Assembly (NCBI GenBank): GCA_965205165.1
Contig: OZ242037.1
Span: 1,364,001-1,428,000, forward strand
Origin: CBDESM01 sp965205165
GTDB lineage: Bacteria; Chloroflexota; Dehalococcoidia; Bin125
DNA length: 64,000 bases
Direction: 5' to 3'
Below are positions 17,857 through 26,537 of this stretch, one piece after another. Within the stretch, counting starts at the first letter, position 1, and each line of letters opens with the position of its first letter. The notes beneath the pieces are model-generated. The model saw only the letters and a program-made list of their open reading frames with translations. It had not been told where the DNA came from and did no database searches. A program made the position numbers and the translations under genes.

Positions 17857-18857
17857 TGCGACAACCCCGCCGCACGCGCGCGTCCCACGTTCTCCGAGTC
17901 GATGAAGGCCGGGCCCATGTAGATCGCTCCGCCCGCTGTCCACTGCAGCAGCGCCGCCGCCAAGTCGTCGCCCGACGACCGGCTCCAGAATTCATCGAGC
18001 CGCGCGTACGCGACTGGAAGATAGCCCTGCAGCCAGCCTTGCTGCGCCACGGCGAACTGGATCGTACCCGCCTCGATCCCGTCCAGCACCCGCTCGTCCA
18101 CGTCGAACACGCCGTGGATGAACTCGCGCCCGCCCGCCCGCGCCTCCGCCAGCGCCTCTTCGACGTGCTCCACGATCCACGGCGTCATCGTGATCACGGC
18201 GTCGATCTCCGGGTCCAGCTCCAACCGGGCCATGATCTGCTCGGCCGGCGTCTCCGCCGCGTCCATGTCCAGTCGCAGCGCCGAACCGGCCCCGACGTCG
18301 ATCTCGATCTCGTGGCAGCGCAGCGGCGCCACCCAGTCGTCCCGATCCGGCAGCACGCAGAGCGGATCCTGCGCGCCGGAGGCCAGCAGCCGCTCGCCCA
18401 CCGCCAAGCCCGCCGCCGTGTCGAGCTGCCCGAAGAACGCCGCCGCCTCGTGCGCGGCCACGTGCTCCGCGCCCTCGTTCACCACGTAGACCGTGATCCC
18501 CGCCGCCCCGGCCGCGCGCACCGCGTCGAGCAGCGCTTCCGAATCGTCCAACGAGACGGCCAGCACCTGGATCCGCTGCTCGGTCAATTCCTGGATCTGC
18601 CGCCGGCGCTCTTCAACGTCGGGATTCGCGAACCAGATCACCGAAGCGTCGAACGCGACCGACGCATCGTCCGCACCGCGGTGGAGTTCCTGCCAGAACG
18701 GGTCGTCGTCCGAGCCGTGCACGACGAAGCCCACGGTCACCGGCACGCCCTCGGCCAGGTTCAAGCGCTCCGACACGGCCTCGGCGCAGCCGGCCGCCGC
18801 CCACCCGCAGAGCATCAGCAGCCCCGCCACCGCCGCCAAGGCCCGCCGCCCGATCAT
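17853..18857 (-). CDS. Sugar-type ABC transporter substrate-binding protein (second of two)
   Basis: Periplasmic-binding-protein-like domain 4 family (334 aa). The N-terminus has a signal sequence with an AAAGC box near residue 20-24, so it may be a lipoprotein. The mature protein starts VTVGFVVHGSDDDPFWQELHRG, then VLAVSLDDSEALLDAVRAA, and ends with the hinge-region motif IQFAVAQQGWLQGYLPV. It overlaps the preceding binding-protein gene and the permease gene by four bases each (ATGA), so the four genes are tightly coupled. Confidence 0.87.
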   Translation of the reverse strand: MIGRRALAAVAGLLMLCGWAAAGCAEAVSERLNLAEGVPVTVGFVVHGSDDDPFWQELHRGADDASVAFDASVIWFANPDVEERRRQIQELTEQRIQVLAVSLDDSEALLDAVRAAGAAGITVYVVNEGAEHVAAHEAAAFFGQLDTAAGLAVGERLLASGAQDPLCVLPDRDDWVAPLRCHEIEIDVGAGSALRLDMDAAETPAEQIMARLELDPEIDAVITMTPWIVEHVEEALAEARAGGREFIHGVFDVDERVLDGIEAGTIQFAVAQQGWLQGYLPVAYARLDEFWSRSSGDDLAAALLQWTAGGAIYMGPAFIDSENVGRARAAGLSQ

Positions 18858-19942
18858 TCCGTCCGCTCCGAGCTCTCGCCCAGCGCCGTGTATCGCAGCA
18901 CGTTGCTGCGGTCGACGATGCCCGGGCCGGTGAAGAAGCGGCCTGCGGCCGCCCAGCGCCGGATCGCCGCCTGCACGCTCGCGCCGTCGCCCGCGTCGCC
19001 CTCCGCCATCGCGTACGCCGCCATGATCGGCAGGAACCCCTGCATGTACGGATTCTGGTCGATCGCGAACAGCACGCGCCCGTCCTCGATCGCCTCCAGC
19101 GCCCAATCCGAGATGTCGAAGGTCGCCAGCTGCGCCGATGAGCCGGCGCCCCGGATCGACCCCTCGGCCAGTTCCCCGATCGTCGCGTTCAAGGTCAGCA
19201 CCCCGTTGATGCTCGGATCCGCCTGCAGTTTCCCCTCGATCTCGCCGCCCGTCAAAATGCGGTCGCCGGTGCCCGAGACCCAGAACGTCTCGACCCGCCC
19301 GCCGGCCCGCTCGACCGGCACCGCCGCGTTGCGGCAGCGGCTGTCCAAGCCGACGTTGCCCTGCTCGTGGATCACGCACAGCAGGCGGGTGATCCCCAGC
19401 TGCACCAGCCGCTCGCCCGCGGCCAGCCCGGCCAGCCAGTCCGGCTGCCCGAAATGCGTGACCGCCCCGAACTCGCGACCCCGCTCCTCGCCCGAATTGA
19501 TCGTCATCACCGTCAAGCCGGCCGTCACCGCGGCGCGGATCGAGCGCTCCATCGCGTCCGGGTCGGCGAGCGAGACGACCAGCACGTCGTAGCCCGCGGC
19601 CACCGCCTGGTCCACCATCTGCACCTGATCGACCACGATCCCGCTGCCCGTGTAGTGCAGGTCCACGCCGAACTCCCGCGCCGCCGCCTCGGCCCCCTCG
19701 CCGACCTGATCCCAGAAGGGGTCGGCCAAGCCGCCGTGCTGCACGAACGCGACCCGCAGGTCCCGCTGCGGCAGCAGCAGATCGAGCGCGCGCCGCCCCG
19801 CGTCCGGGTCCACCCGCCAGATGTACGCGGCGACCATCGCCAGCGTCACCAGCGTCAGCGCCACCATCCACTGGAACACGCCGCGGCGGTGGATCCGCAA
19901 CCATTGCCACAGCGCCGAGCCTCGTGCCGTTAGGCTGTCCAC
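18854..19942 (-). CDS. Sugar-type ABC transporter substrate-binding protein (first of two)
   Basis: Second, distinct Peripla_BP_4-type protein (362 aa), only distantly similar to its downstream neighbour. A membrane segment at about 26-42 (MVALTLVTLAMVAAYIW) works as a signal anchor. The binding domain includes LRVAFVQHGGLADPFWDQVG, YDVLVVSLADPDAMERSI, and VLFAIDQNPYMQGFLPIMAA. The GTG start at 19942 is only two bases from the divergent phosphodiesterase ATG, so the real start may be a little further in (for example GTG at 19879). Having two binding proteins in one cassette suggests two related ligands or two binding modes. Confidence 0.82.
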   Translation of the reverse strand: MDSLTARGSALWQWLRIHRRGVFQWMVALTLVTLAMVAAYIWRVDPDAGRRALDLLLPQRDLRVAFVQHGGLADPFWDQVGEGAEAAAREFGVDLHYTGSGIVVDQVQMVDQAVAAGYDVLVVSLADPDAMERSIRAAVTAGLTVMTINSGEERGREFGAVTHFGQPDWLAGLAAGERLVQLGITRLLCVIHEQGNVGLDSRCRNAAVPVERAGGRVETFWVSGTGDRILTGGEIEGKLQADPSINGVLTLNATIGELAEGSIRGAGSSAQLATFDISDWALEAIEDGRVLFAIDQNPYMQGFLPIMAAYAMAEGDAGDGASVQAAIRRWAAAGRFFTGPGIVDRSNVLRYTALGESSERTE

Positions 19943-19944
19943 TG

Positions 19945-20520
19945 ATGCTCCTCGGACTCATCTCCGACACCCACGTGCCAGAAGCCGGCGCCGAACTGTG
20001 GCCGCAAGTCTACGACCGACTCCGCGGAGTCGACCTGATCCTGCACGGCGGCGACATCCACGAGCTCCCCCTGATCGACAAGCTGGAACGGATCGCGCCG
20101 ATCTACGTCGCCCGCGGCAACGGGGACGACGGTTCCGGCGGCCGCCCGGTCCAGCCCGAAGACCCGCGCCTGCGCGAGGCTTGGTCGCTGGAGATCGCAG
20201 GTTACCGCGTGGGCCTGACACACGATATGGCACTGCCCGAATGGCCGCCACACCGCACCGTCGAAACCATGATGGACCGCTACTTCGGCCGCCCCCAGCA
20301 CGTCGTCGTCCACGGCGACACCCACGTCGCCTCCGTCGAGACCGTCCGCGGCGTCCTGCTCGTCAACCCCGGCAGCCCGATGTACCCGCGCAACCTCGAC
20401 ACCCGCCTCGGCACCCTCGCCTTCCTCGAAATCGACGAGCGCGGCGTCCGCGCCTGGCTCGAGCAGCTCGACGAAGACGGTTCCCACGTCGTCCCCGAGC
20501 AGCCCAAGTACGCGTACTGA
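19945..20520 (+). CDS. YfcE/MJ0936-type metallophosphoesterase
   Basis: Small calcineurin-like phosphodiesterase (191 aa). All metal-binding motifs are visible: LISDTHVP, LHGGDIHE, ARGNGD and VHGDTHVA, with NPGSPMYPRN near the C-terminus. The ATG at 19945 puts the SDTH motif at its usual place. The physiological substrate is not known from the sequence. It begins a plus-strand cluster (phosphodiesterase, Usp, two TrkA proteins, pheA, glycosylase), with two bases to the next gene. Confidence 0.9.
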   Translation: MLLGLISDTHVPEAGAELWPQVYDRLRGVDLILHGGDIHELPLIDKLERIAPIYVARGNGDDGSGGRPVQPEDPRLREAWSLEIAGYRVGLTHDMALPEWPPHRTVETMMDRYFGRPQHVVVHGDTHVASVETVRGVLLVNPGSPMYPRNLDTRLGTLAFLEIDERGVRAWLEQLDEDGSHVVPEQPKYAY

Positions 20521-20522
20521 TC

Positions 20523-21020
20523 ATGCCCGGCATCCGCGTGCTGGTCCCCTACGACGCCTCGACCGCCGCCAAGCGCGCCCTCGACGTCGCCCTCCAGCTC
20601 TCCGCTGCCGCCGGCCGCAAGCAATCCGTCGTGCATCCCGCCTTCGTCGTCGAAGTCGACCGCGCCCTCCCGCTCGACGCGGTGATCCCCGACCTCTCCG
20701 CGCACGCCGAAGAGTGCCTCTCGGAGGCCGAGATCGCCGCCGGCAGGGCCAAGGTCAAGTGCGATTCCTACCTGCTCCAAGCCCGCCAAGCCGGCCCGGG
20801 CATCGTCGAGCAGGCCGTGTCGGGACGGGTCGACCTCGTGGTGATCGGCGTCGACACGGCCACCTCGGTCGACGGCGCGGACCACGCCCGCACCGCGCAC
20901 TCGCGCTACAGCGCCGCCGCCATCGACCTCGGCCCCACCGCCGATTACGTCATCTCCCACGCCCCCTGCGAGGTCATCGTCGTCCGCAACCGCGCCGCCG
21001 CGCCCGGCGGAGCCGCCTGA
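20523..21020 (+). CDS. Universal stress protein family protein
   Basis: Single-domain UspA-like protein (165 aa). The start IRVLVPYDASTAAKRALDVA and the later VDLVVIGVDTAT and APCEVIVVRNR match the Usp fold. The G-rich nucleotide motif is not clear: between ALSTATS-like and the C-terminal strand there is a replacement with HARTAHSRYSAAA, so ATP binding is uncertain. It sits two bases after the phosphodiesterase and two before a TrkA-like gene. A link with potassium control is plausible but inferred from position only. Confidence 0.75.
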   Translation: MPGIRVLVPYDASTAAKRALDVALQLSAAAGRKQSVVHPAFVVEVDRALPLDAVIPDLSAHAEECLSEAEIAAGRAKVKCDSYLLQARQAGPGIVEQAVSGRVDLVVIGVDTATSVDGADHARTAHSRYSAAAIDLGPTADYVISHAPCEVIVVRNRAAAPGGAA

Positions 21021-21022
21021 CC

Positions 21023-21493
21023 ATGCCCGAGCAAGCGCCGCCGATCGCCTCGCCCGATGAACCGGTCCTGCGCGGGGCCCCGCGCGGGCAGATGCGTTTC
21101 GTGATCATGGGCTGCGGCCGGCTCGGCTCCACGCTCGCGGCCGAACTCGACGCCGAGGGCCACGACGTCTCCGTGATCGACGAGGACCCCGCCGCCTTCG
21201 CCTGGCTGCCCGACGCCTTCAGCGGGCGCACCGTCGTCGGCCAGGGCGAGGACATCGACGTCCAGCGACAGGCCGGCGCGCCCGCGGCCGACGTGTTCCT
21301 CGCGCTCGCCAACGGCGACAACCGCAACGCGATGGCGGCGCAGGTCGCCCGCTCGATCTCCGGCGCCAAGCGCGTCGTCGCCCGCATCTTCGATCCCGAA
21401 CGGGCCGAGATGTACCGCGGCCTCGGCATCCGCGTGGTCAACCCCACCACCGCGCTCGACGAACTCGTCCGCCGCGCCGCCTTCAACCAGTAG
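21023..21493 (+). CDS. TrkA-N (RCK) domain protein, first of a pair
   Basis: Cytoplasmic nucleotide-binding regulator of K+ uptake (156 aa). The Rossmann motif is FVIMGCGRLGSTLA, with VIDEDP closing the first beta-alpha-beta unit and ADVFLALANGDNRNAMAAQ typical of TrkA-N. It lacks a TrkA-C domain. It pairs with the longer TrkA protein 23 bases downstream, an arrangement also seen in actinobacterial ceoB-ceoC. No TrkH/KtrB channel lies in the window. Confidence 0.88.
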   Translation: MPEQAPPIASPDEPVLRGAPRGQMRFVIMGCGRLGSTLAAELDAEGHDVSVIDEDPAAFAWLPDAFSGRTVVGQGEDIDVQRQAGAPAADVFLALANGDNRNAMAAQVARSISGAKRVVARIFDPERAEMYRGLGIRVVNPTTALDELVRRAAFNQ

Positions 21494-21516
21494 CCTCCGC
21501 GCCACGGGAGTCCGCC

Positions 21517-22203
21517 GTGTACATCATCATCGTCGGCGGCGGCAAGATCGGCTTCGGCGCGGCCCGCGACCTGATCGCGGCCGGCCGCGAGGTCTGCGTC
21601 GTCGAGCGCGATCCCCACGCCGCCCGCGCCGTCGCCGCCGAACTCGGCGAGGTCGCCCTGCTCGGCGACGGCACCGAGGTCCACGTCCAGCGCGCCGCCG
21701 GCATGGCCCGCGCCGACGTCGTCGTCGCCGCCACCGGCCGCGATCAGGCCAACCTCGCCGTCTGCCAGGTCGCGCAGCTCAAGTTCGACGCGCCCCGCGT
21801 GATCGCCCGCATCAACGACCCCCGCAACGAGCGCATCTTCCGCGAAGTCGGCATCGGCCACACCATCTCCGCCACCCGCTCGATCGTCGCCGCCATCGAG
21901 CACGAGGTCGAGACCGGCGCCGCCAACCTGCTCGATCTGCGCTGCTCCAGCCACGCCCTGCTCGAGATCGAAGTCGCGCCCGACAGCCCCGCCGACGGCG
22001 CGCGCATCGCCGATCTCGACCTCCCGCCCGACAGCCAGATCGCCCTGATCATCCCCAACGGCCTGCCGCCGCGGAAGCCCGCGCCCGACGACCGCGCCGA
22101 GGCCGGCGATTCGGTGGTCGCCTTCGCCCTGCCCCGCCAGCAGGAGGCGCTGCTCTCCCTCTTCCAACCGGCCGGCGACGATGAAGAGGAGGCCCGCTCA
22201 TGA
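21517..22203 (+). CDS. TrkA-N/TrkA-C domain K+ uptake regulator, second of a pair
   Basis: Peripheral potassium-uptake protein with an RCK_N and RCK_C layout (228 aa). The start YIIIVGGGKIGFGAARDL is the NAD-binding motif, followed by CVVERDPHAA and ADVVVAATGRDQANLAVCQ. The last ~70 residues resemble TrkA-C. The start is GTG with CGGGAG upstream. The stop overlaps the pheA start (ATGA), so translation is coupled to an unrelated aromatic pathway enzyme. Confidence 0.92.
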   Translation: MYIIIVGGGKIGFGAARDLIAAGREVCVVERDPHAARAVAAELGEVALLGDGTEVHVQRAAGMARADVVVAATGRDQANLAVCQVAQLKFDAPRVIARINDPRNERIFREVGIGHTISATRSIVAAIEHEVETGAANLLDLRCSSHALLEIEVAPDSPADGARIADLDLPPDSQIALIIPNGLPPRKPAPDDRAEAGDSVVAFALPRQQEALLSLFQPAGDDEEEARS

Positions 22204-23024
22204 CCGCCGCGCTCGCCTACCTCGGCCCGCCGGGCACCTTCTCCGAACAGGCCGCCATCGAGTTCGACCCCGCCGCCGATCGCGTCCCCTTCCCCACGAT
22301 CACCGCGACCTGCGAATCGATCTTCGCCGCGGACGCCGACCGCGCCATCCTGCCGCTCGAAAACTCCCTGGCCGGCTCCATCGGCGAAACCCACGACCTC
22401 ATCCTCCAGCACCACGACCTCTCGCTCGCCGGCGAGTTGATCCTCCCCATCGAGCACTGCCTGATCCTGCCCGCCTCCGCGCCCAGCGGCGAGATCGACC
22501 TGATCATCTCGCACCCGCAGCCGCTCCGGCAGTGCCATCAGTACCTCCAGCGCCGCTTCCCCGGCGTCCGCACCGAGGCCACGCTCTCCACTGCCGAGGC
22601 GGTCGCGCAGGCCGTCCAGCACGGGCCGGGCGCGGCCGCCATCGCGCCCCGCCGCGCCGCCGAGCTGCACGGCGGCCGCATCGCCGAAACCGGCATCGAG
22701 GATGACAAGCGCAACGCCACCCGCTTCATCGTCCTCGCCCGCGGCGACGCCGAGCCGACCGGCCGCGACAAGACCACCGTCACCTTCTCGACCGAGGACC
22801 GCCCCGGCGCGCTCTACTCCGCCCTCCAGGTCTTCGCCGAGAAGGGCATCAACCTCACCCGCATCGAGTCGCGCCCCGCCAAGGAGCGGATCGGCGTCTA
22901 CCTCTTCCTGGTCGACTGCGACGGCCACCGCCTCGACGAACCGTTCGCCGGCGCGCTCGAAGAGCTGGAACGCCGCGTCGCCCGCCTCCGCGTGATCGGC
23001 TCCTACCCCGCCCACGCGCCCTGA
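22200..23024 (+). CDS. pheA: Prephenate dehydratase
   Basis: Converts prephenate to phenylpyruvate in phenylalanine synthesis (274 aa, stand-alone form without chorismate mutase). The start AYLGPPGTFSEQAA, the regulatory-type segment ILPLENSLAGSI and the catalytic NATRFIVLAR (Thr-Arg-Phe) are present. The C-terminal ACT domain contains RPGALYSALQVFAEKGINLT and ESRP, the phenylalanine-binding motifs, so feedback inhibition is expected. It overlaps the TrkA-like gene by four bases. Confidence 0.96.
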   Translation: MTAALAYLGPPGTFSEQAAIEFDPAADRVPFPTITATCESIFAADADRAILPLENSLAGSIGETHDLILQHHDLSLAGELILPIEHCLILPASAPSGEIDLIISHPQPLRQCHQYLQRRFPGVRTEATLSTAEAVAQAVQHGPGAAAIAPRRAAELHGGRIAETGIEDDKRNATRFIVLARGDAEPTGRDKTTVTFSTEDRPGALYSALQVFAEKGINLTRIESRPAKERIGVYLFLVDCDGHRLDEPFAGALEELERRVARLRVIGSYPAHAP

Positions 23025-23040
23025 TTCGGCACGGACGGAC

Positions 23041-23868
23041 ATGCCCGAAATCCCCGAACTCGAGCACGTCGCCGCGGTGATGACCCGCCGACTCGCGGGC
23101 CGCGAGGTCGCCGGCGTCGAAATCCTCCGCCCGATCATCATCCGCGCGCCCGCCGAAGAGTTCCGCGCCGCGGTCGAGGGAGCGCGCCTGCGGGCGGTCC
23201 GCCGCCTCGGCAAGTTCCTGATCCTCGAACTCGGCAACGGCGTCGACATCGCGGTCGCGCCGATGCTCAACGGGCGCTTCCAGTGGTGCGCCGACGCCAA
23301 GCGCCACGCCCGCACCGCGTTCGAGCTCGCCTTCAGCCCGGCGCCCGATGATCCGGAACCCGTCTGCGTCCGCTTCATCGACGAGCGATTCCTCGCCAAG
23401 GCCTACCTCGCCCCCACCGGCGACTACGCGGACGTGCCGGTGCTGGGCGGGCAAGGCCCCGACGCGCTCGACCCCGGGCTCGATGAAGCCGCCTTCCTCG
23501 CCCGCCTCAAGCGCTACCGCGGCCAAGTCAAGAACGTCCTCGTCAACGCCGAGTTCATCGCCGGCATCGGCAACGCCTACGCGGACGAAATCCTCTTCGC
23601 CGCCCGCATCCACCCGTTCACCAAGGTCTCGTCGCTCGAAACCGCCGAACGCGCCCGCCTCCACGCCGCGCTCGGCGAAACGATCGACTGGGCCTCCGCC
23701 CGCGCCGCCGAGCTGATCGGCGAGCGCATCGACCGCAAGCCGCGGGACTTCCTCCGCGTGCACCGCAAGGGCGGCGAACCCTGCCCGGAATGCGGCGCGG
23801 CGATCTCCGAGCTGGCCCCGAACCGCCGCATCACCAGCTTCTGCCGCGCCTGCCAGCCCGGCCCCTGA
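23041..23868 (+). CDS. mutM: Fpg/Nei family DNA glycosylase
   Basis: Base-excision glycosylase/AP lyase acting on oxidised bases (275 aa). The catalytic N-terminus is MPEIPELEHV (Pro2, Glu3), a lysine lies in RRLGKFLILEL, and the H2TH region includes GIGNAYADEILFAARIHP. The C-terminal zinc finger has CPEC and CRAC with the arginine of NRRITSF. These match formamidopyrimidine-DNA glycosylase, though I cannot exclude a Nei subgroup. It is the last gene of the plus-strand cluster and converges on the HNH gene. Confidence 0.9.
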   Translation: MPEIPELEHVAAVMTRRLAGREVAGVEILRPIIIRAPAEEFRAAVEGARLRAVRRLGKFLILELGNGVDIAVAPMLNGRFQWCADAKRHARTAFELAFSPAPDDPEPVCVRFIDERFLAKAYLAPTGDYADVPVLGGQGPDALDPGLDEAAFLARLKRYRGQVKNVLVNAEFIAGIGNAYADEILFAARIHPFTKVSSLETAERARLHAALGETIDWASARAAELIGERIDRKPRDFLRVHRKGGEPCPECGAAISELAPNRRITSFCRACQPGP

Positions 23869-23886
23869 GCCCCGCGGCGCGAATTC

Positions 23887-24417
23887 CTAGGCGAGCGCCT
23901 CCGCGCCGGGGATGAACTGCACCCAAGCCGGGCGCGAACGCGCGTAGCGCCCGAACAGGTGCAGCGGCGTCACTGCCGGCCGCGCCGGCTTCGTCCGCAG
24001 CTGCATCCGCGCCTCGCGCGGCGTCCGCCCCGCCTTGCGGTGGTTGCATTCCTTGCAGGCCGAGACCAGGTTCTCCCACGTGTGCGCCCCGCCCCGCGCG
24101 CGCGGCATCACGTGATCGAGCGTCAGGTCCTTCTCCTTGACCGGCTGCCCGCAGTACTGGCAGGCGTGCCGATCGCGCGCGAAGACCTCGCGCCGGCTCA
24201 GCCGCATCACCGGCCGCGGCCGCTTGATGTAGTAGACCATCCGGATCACCGAGGGCACCGCGAACGCGTCCGTCACCGTGCGCAGGAAGGACGAGGCGCG
24301 ATCCACCACCTCCGCCTTGCCCCGCGCCACCAGCACGATCGCCCGCCGCACGTTGCAGACGTCCAGAGGTTCGTAGTTCTGATTCAGCACCAGAACCGGC
24401 TGCGCCGGCAACTTCAT
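23887..24417 (-). CDS. HNH endonuclease family protein
   Basis: Small HNH protein (176 aa) of the type common as a single chromosomal gene in Chloroflexota, actinobacteria and cyanobacteria. The N-terminus VLVLNQNYEPLDVCNVRRAI is typical. The HNH core has two CxxC motifs (CQYC, CKEC) around LTLDHVMPRARGGAHTWENL. Function is undefined in most hosts; the family is not a known restriction enzyme. It may be transcribed from a promoter in the 94-base upstream gap (24418-24511), where TTGATT lies about 15 bases before TAAACT. Confidence 0.88.
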   Translation of the reverse strand: MKLPAQPVLVLNQNYEPLDVCNVRRAIVLVARGKAEVVDRASSFLRTVTDAFAVPSVIRMVYYIKRPRPVMRLSRREVFARDRHACQYCGQPVKEKDLTLDHVMPRARGGAHTWENLVSACKECNHRKAGRTPREARMQLRTKPARPAVTPLHLFGRYARSRPAWVQFIPGAEALA

Positions 24418-24511
24418 CGCAACGTCCCGCAGCCCCCGTTGAACCCCATATGCAGGCCGAGTTTACCAACTGGCGCGGAAAATCAAGCGCCCGGACGTTA
24501 ACCGGCCGGCA

Positions 24512-25060
24512 TCACCTCAGCGCCCCGTCGGCCAGCTCGCCGGCGCGCTCCCGCACGGTCGCGGCGAACTCGGAGATCGCCGCGTCGAACTCCGCCGGCA
24601 GCAGCGCCTGCACCGCCGGCGCGGCGTCCAGCATCAGGCCGCCCGCCCGCGAATCCGCCAGCAGCTCCCGTGCCTCCGGCACCGGGGCCAGCACGACCGC
24701 CGCGGCCAGCGCCTGCATCGCCAGCAGCGCGAACGCCAGCCCGACCACCGCCCCGCCGGCACCGTCCGCCCAGCCCAGCATCAGCGCCTTCGCCGCGCCC
24801 CGCGCCCAATGCGCCGCGAACGCGCCCGCCAGCAGCACCGCTCCGAACAGCACCGCGAACGCCGCCACCCGCAGCCAGCCCGTCGGCGGCTCCTCCAGGA
24901 ACGCCAAGTCGACCAGCACCCGCCCGTGCCACGCCCCCGCGACCGCGACGCCCGCGACCACCGAGACGGCCCAGACCAGCATCGCGATCAGCCCCGTCCG
25001 CCAGCCCGCCAGCGCGAACGCCGCGGCGACCGCGACGATCGCCCAATCAACCCAAGTCAT
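24512..25060 (-). CDS. CvpA-like membrane protein
   Basis: Integral membrane protein of 182 aa with four predicted segments (about 7-23, 28-45, 62-85 and 100-124). The start MTWVDWAIVAVAAAFALAGW resembles the CvpA family, whose roles (colicin V production, cell-wall stress) are loosely defined. The C-terminal third is soluble, alanine-rich and acidic. It overlaps the radC 3' end by 14 bases. Confidence 0.7.
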   Translation of the reverse strand: MTWVDWAIVAVAAAFALAGWRTGLIAMLVWAVSVVAGVAVAGAWHGRVLVDLAFLEEPPTGWLRVAAFAVLFGAVLLAGAFAAHWARGAAKALMLGWADGAGGAVVGLAFALLAMQALAAAVVLAPVPEARELLADSRAGGLMLDAAPAVQALLPAEFDAAISEFAATVRERAGELADGALR

Positions 25061-25847
25061 CGCCGCCCGCCGCCCGCTCGCTCGCGTATTCGTACTCGTA
25101 GTCCGGCGCGCCCAGCCCGGTCCGCTTCGGACTCGCGCTCTTCATGAGGCCCTTCTCCCGCAGCGACGTGAAGCGCTCGCTCGCGCCCAGGATCACGTGA
25201 TCTATGACCTGGATCTGCATGTAGCCCGCCGCGATCTCGATGTCGTTCGTCAAATCCAAGTCGAGCGCCGACGGGGTCGGATCGCCCGACGGATGGTTGT
25301 GGATCAGGATCATCTGCGTGGCTCCGCGCACGATCGGCTCGCGCAGCACCTCGGCCACGCGCACCTGGGCGCCGTGCACCGTGCCCTCGTACAGGGTCTT
25401 CTCGCCGATCACCTTGCCGCGCGAGTTCAGCGAAATCACCCGCACCTGCTCCGCCCCCAGCGCCGCCATCTCCGGGCCCCAGCGATTCCAAACATCGCGC
25501 GGCGTCTTGACCAGCCCGTCGCCGCCGATCTCCTCGCGCCCGGCGCGGAAGCCCAGCTCCATCGCCGACAGGATCGTCGCCACCTTCGCCGGCCCCAGCC
25601 CGCTGACCTGCGTCAGCAGCTCCTCCGGGCTCGCCCGCAGCAGCCCCAGCAGCCCGTAGCGCCGCAGCAGATCCCGCGACAGCTCCATCACGTCCTGCTT
25701 CCGCGTCCCCGTGCCCAGCAGGATCGCCAGCAGCTCGTCCGCCCCCAAGTGCCGCGCCCCGTGCTGCAGCAGCCGCTCTCGCGGGCGCTGCTCGCCCGGC
25801 AGATCCCGGACGCCGACGACGCGGACCGGGCCGGCTTCCTCGCTCAC
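25047..25847 (-). CDS. radC: RadC/JAB-domain protein
   Basis: UPF0758 family (266 aa). An N-terminal helix-hairpin-helix region (ELLTQVSGLGPAKVATIL) precedes the JAMM metalloprotease-like motif, with LIHNHPSGDPTPSALDLDLT and VIDHVILG. Despite the name its repair role is doubtful in the literature. I place the start at a GTG overlapping the stop of the upstream gene (GTGA), which fits a normal length. It overlaps the CvpA-like gene downstream. Confidence 0.92.
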   Translation of the reverse strand: MSEEAGPVRVVGVRDLPGEQRPRERLLQHGARHLGADELLAILLGTGTRKQDVMELSRDLLRRYGLLGLLRASPEELLTQVSGLGPAKVATILSAMELGFRAGREEIGGDGLVKTPRDVWNRWGPEMAALGAEQVRVISLNSRGKVIGEKTLYEGTVHGAQVRVAEVLREPIVRGATQMILIHNHPSGDPTPSALDLDLTNDIEIAAGYMQIQVIDHVILGASERFTSLREKGLMKSASPKRTGLGAPDYEYEYASERAAGGDDLG

Positions 25848-26446
25848 TCGTCGTGGTCGCGCTCGAATTGCGGCACGTCCACCGCCTCCGGCCGGTCGGA
25901 AGTCTGCCGTTCCTGCTGGGCGCCCCAATCCGGCGCGCGCTCGCGCCGGTCCGCCCGCCGCTCGGCCGCCGCGCTCGCCAGCTGCCCCTCCTCCTCGCCC
26001 ACCGGCCGCCACTGCACCAGCGCGTTCGAGTGCGGGTAGTGCCGCGCGTACATCCACCCGCCCGGCTCCGGCATCTCCAAGTAGATGTCCTTCCGCACTC
26101 GGAACACCCGCTTCCCGATCTTCACGTAGTGCCCCGGAAAGAAGAACAGGAAGTCCGACTTCCGCCACTTCCGCTGGATCATCCCGGTCGTCTCGATCGG
26201 CTCCGCGAACAGGTCCCGCCAATGCACCAGCGCCAGCGAGCCGGACAGCAGCCCGATCAACCCACACAGCGCGAACCCGAACCATGCCCCGCCATTGTCC
26301 AAGGCCCGAATCAGCAGCATCACCGCCAGCACCGTCAGCACCGCGAAGATCGGCGTCCAGATCACCGCCCCGCGGATCACCTGCTTCCGCGCCCGATCCG
26401 GATCCGGCGCCTGCGTTCCCGAACCCTCGACGTCTTGCCAGCTCAA
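25844..26446 (-). CDS. Hypothetical membrane protein with two transmembrane segments
   Basis: I do not recognise the family. The 200-aa protein has a short soluble start, two hydrophobic segments (about 27-47 and 54-74), then a soluble domain with HYVKIGKRVFRVRKDIYLEM and a charged tail rich in Arg, Glu and Gln. It overlaps radC by four bases and follows rplL by 91 bases. Both segments look like a hairpin, with the C-terminal domain probably cytoplasmic. Confidence 0.6.
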   Translation of the reverse strand: MSWQDVEGSGTQAPDPDRARKQVIRGAVIWTPIFAVLTVLAVMLLIRALDNGGAWFGFALCGLIGLLSGSLALVHWRDLFAEPIETTGMIQRKWRKSDFLFFFPGHYVKIGKRVFRVRKDIYLEMPEPGGWMYARHYPHSNALVQWRPVGEEEGQLASAAAERRADRRERAPDWGAQQERQTSDRPEAVDVPQFERDHDE

Positions 26447-26460
26447 CGCGCACGCCCCGT

Positions 26461-26487
26461 CCCGCGGCCGCGCCCGGCGGCCGCGGG
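26461..26487 (-). terminator. Strong GC hairpin after rplL
   Basis: An 11-bp perfect stem (cccgcggccgc / gcggccgcggg) with a 5-base loop lies about 50 bases beyond the rplL stop. No T-run follows on the minus strand, so it may be a rho-dependent or processing hairpin. Its place fits the end of the ribosomal-protein operon. Confidence 0.45.
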
Positions 26488-26537
26488 GCTGATCCTACCC
26501 CGTCGCGGTTCGCGCCGCGGAGGGCCGCGCCGCGCCG

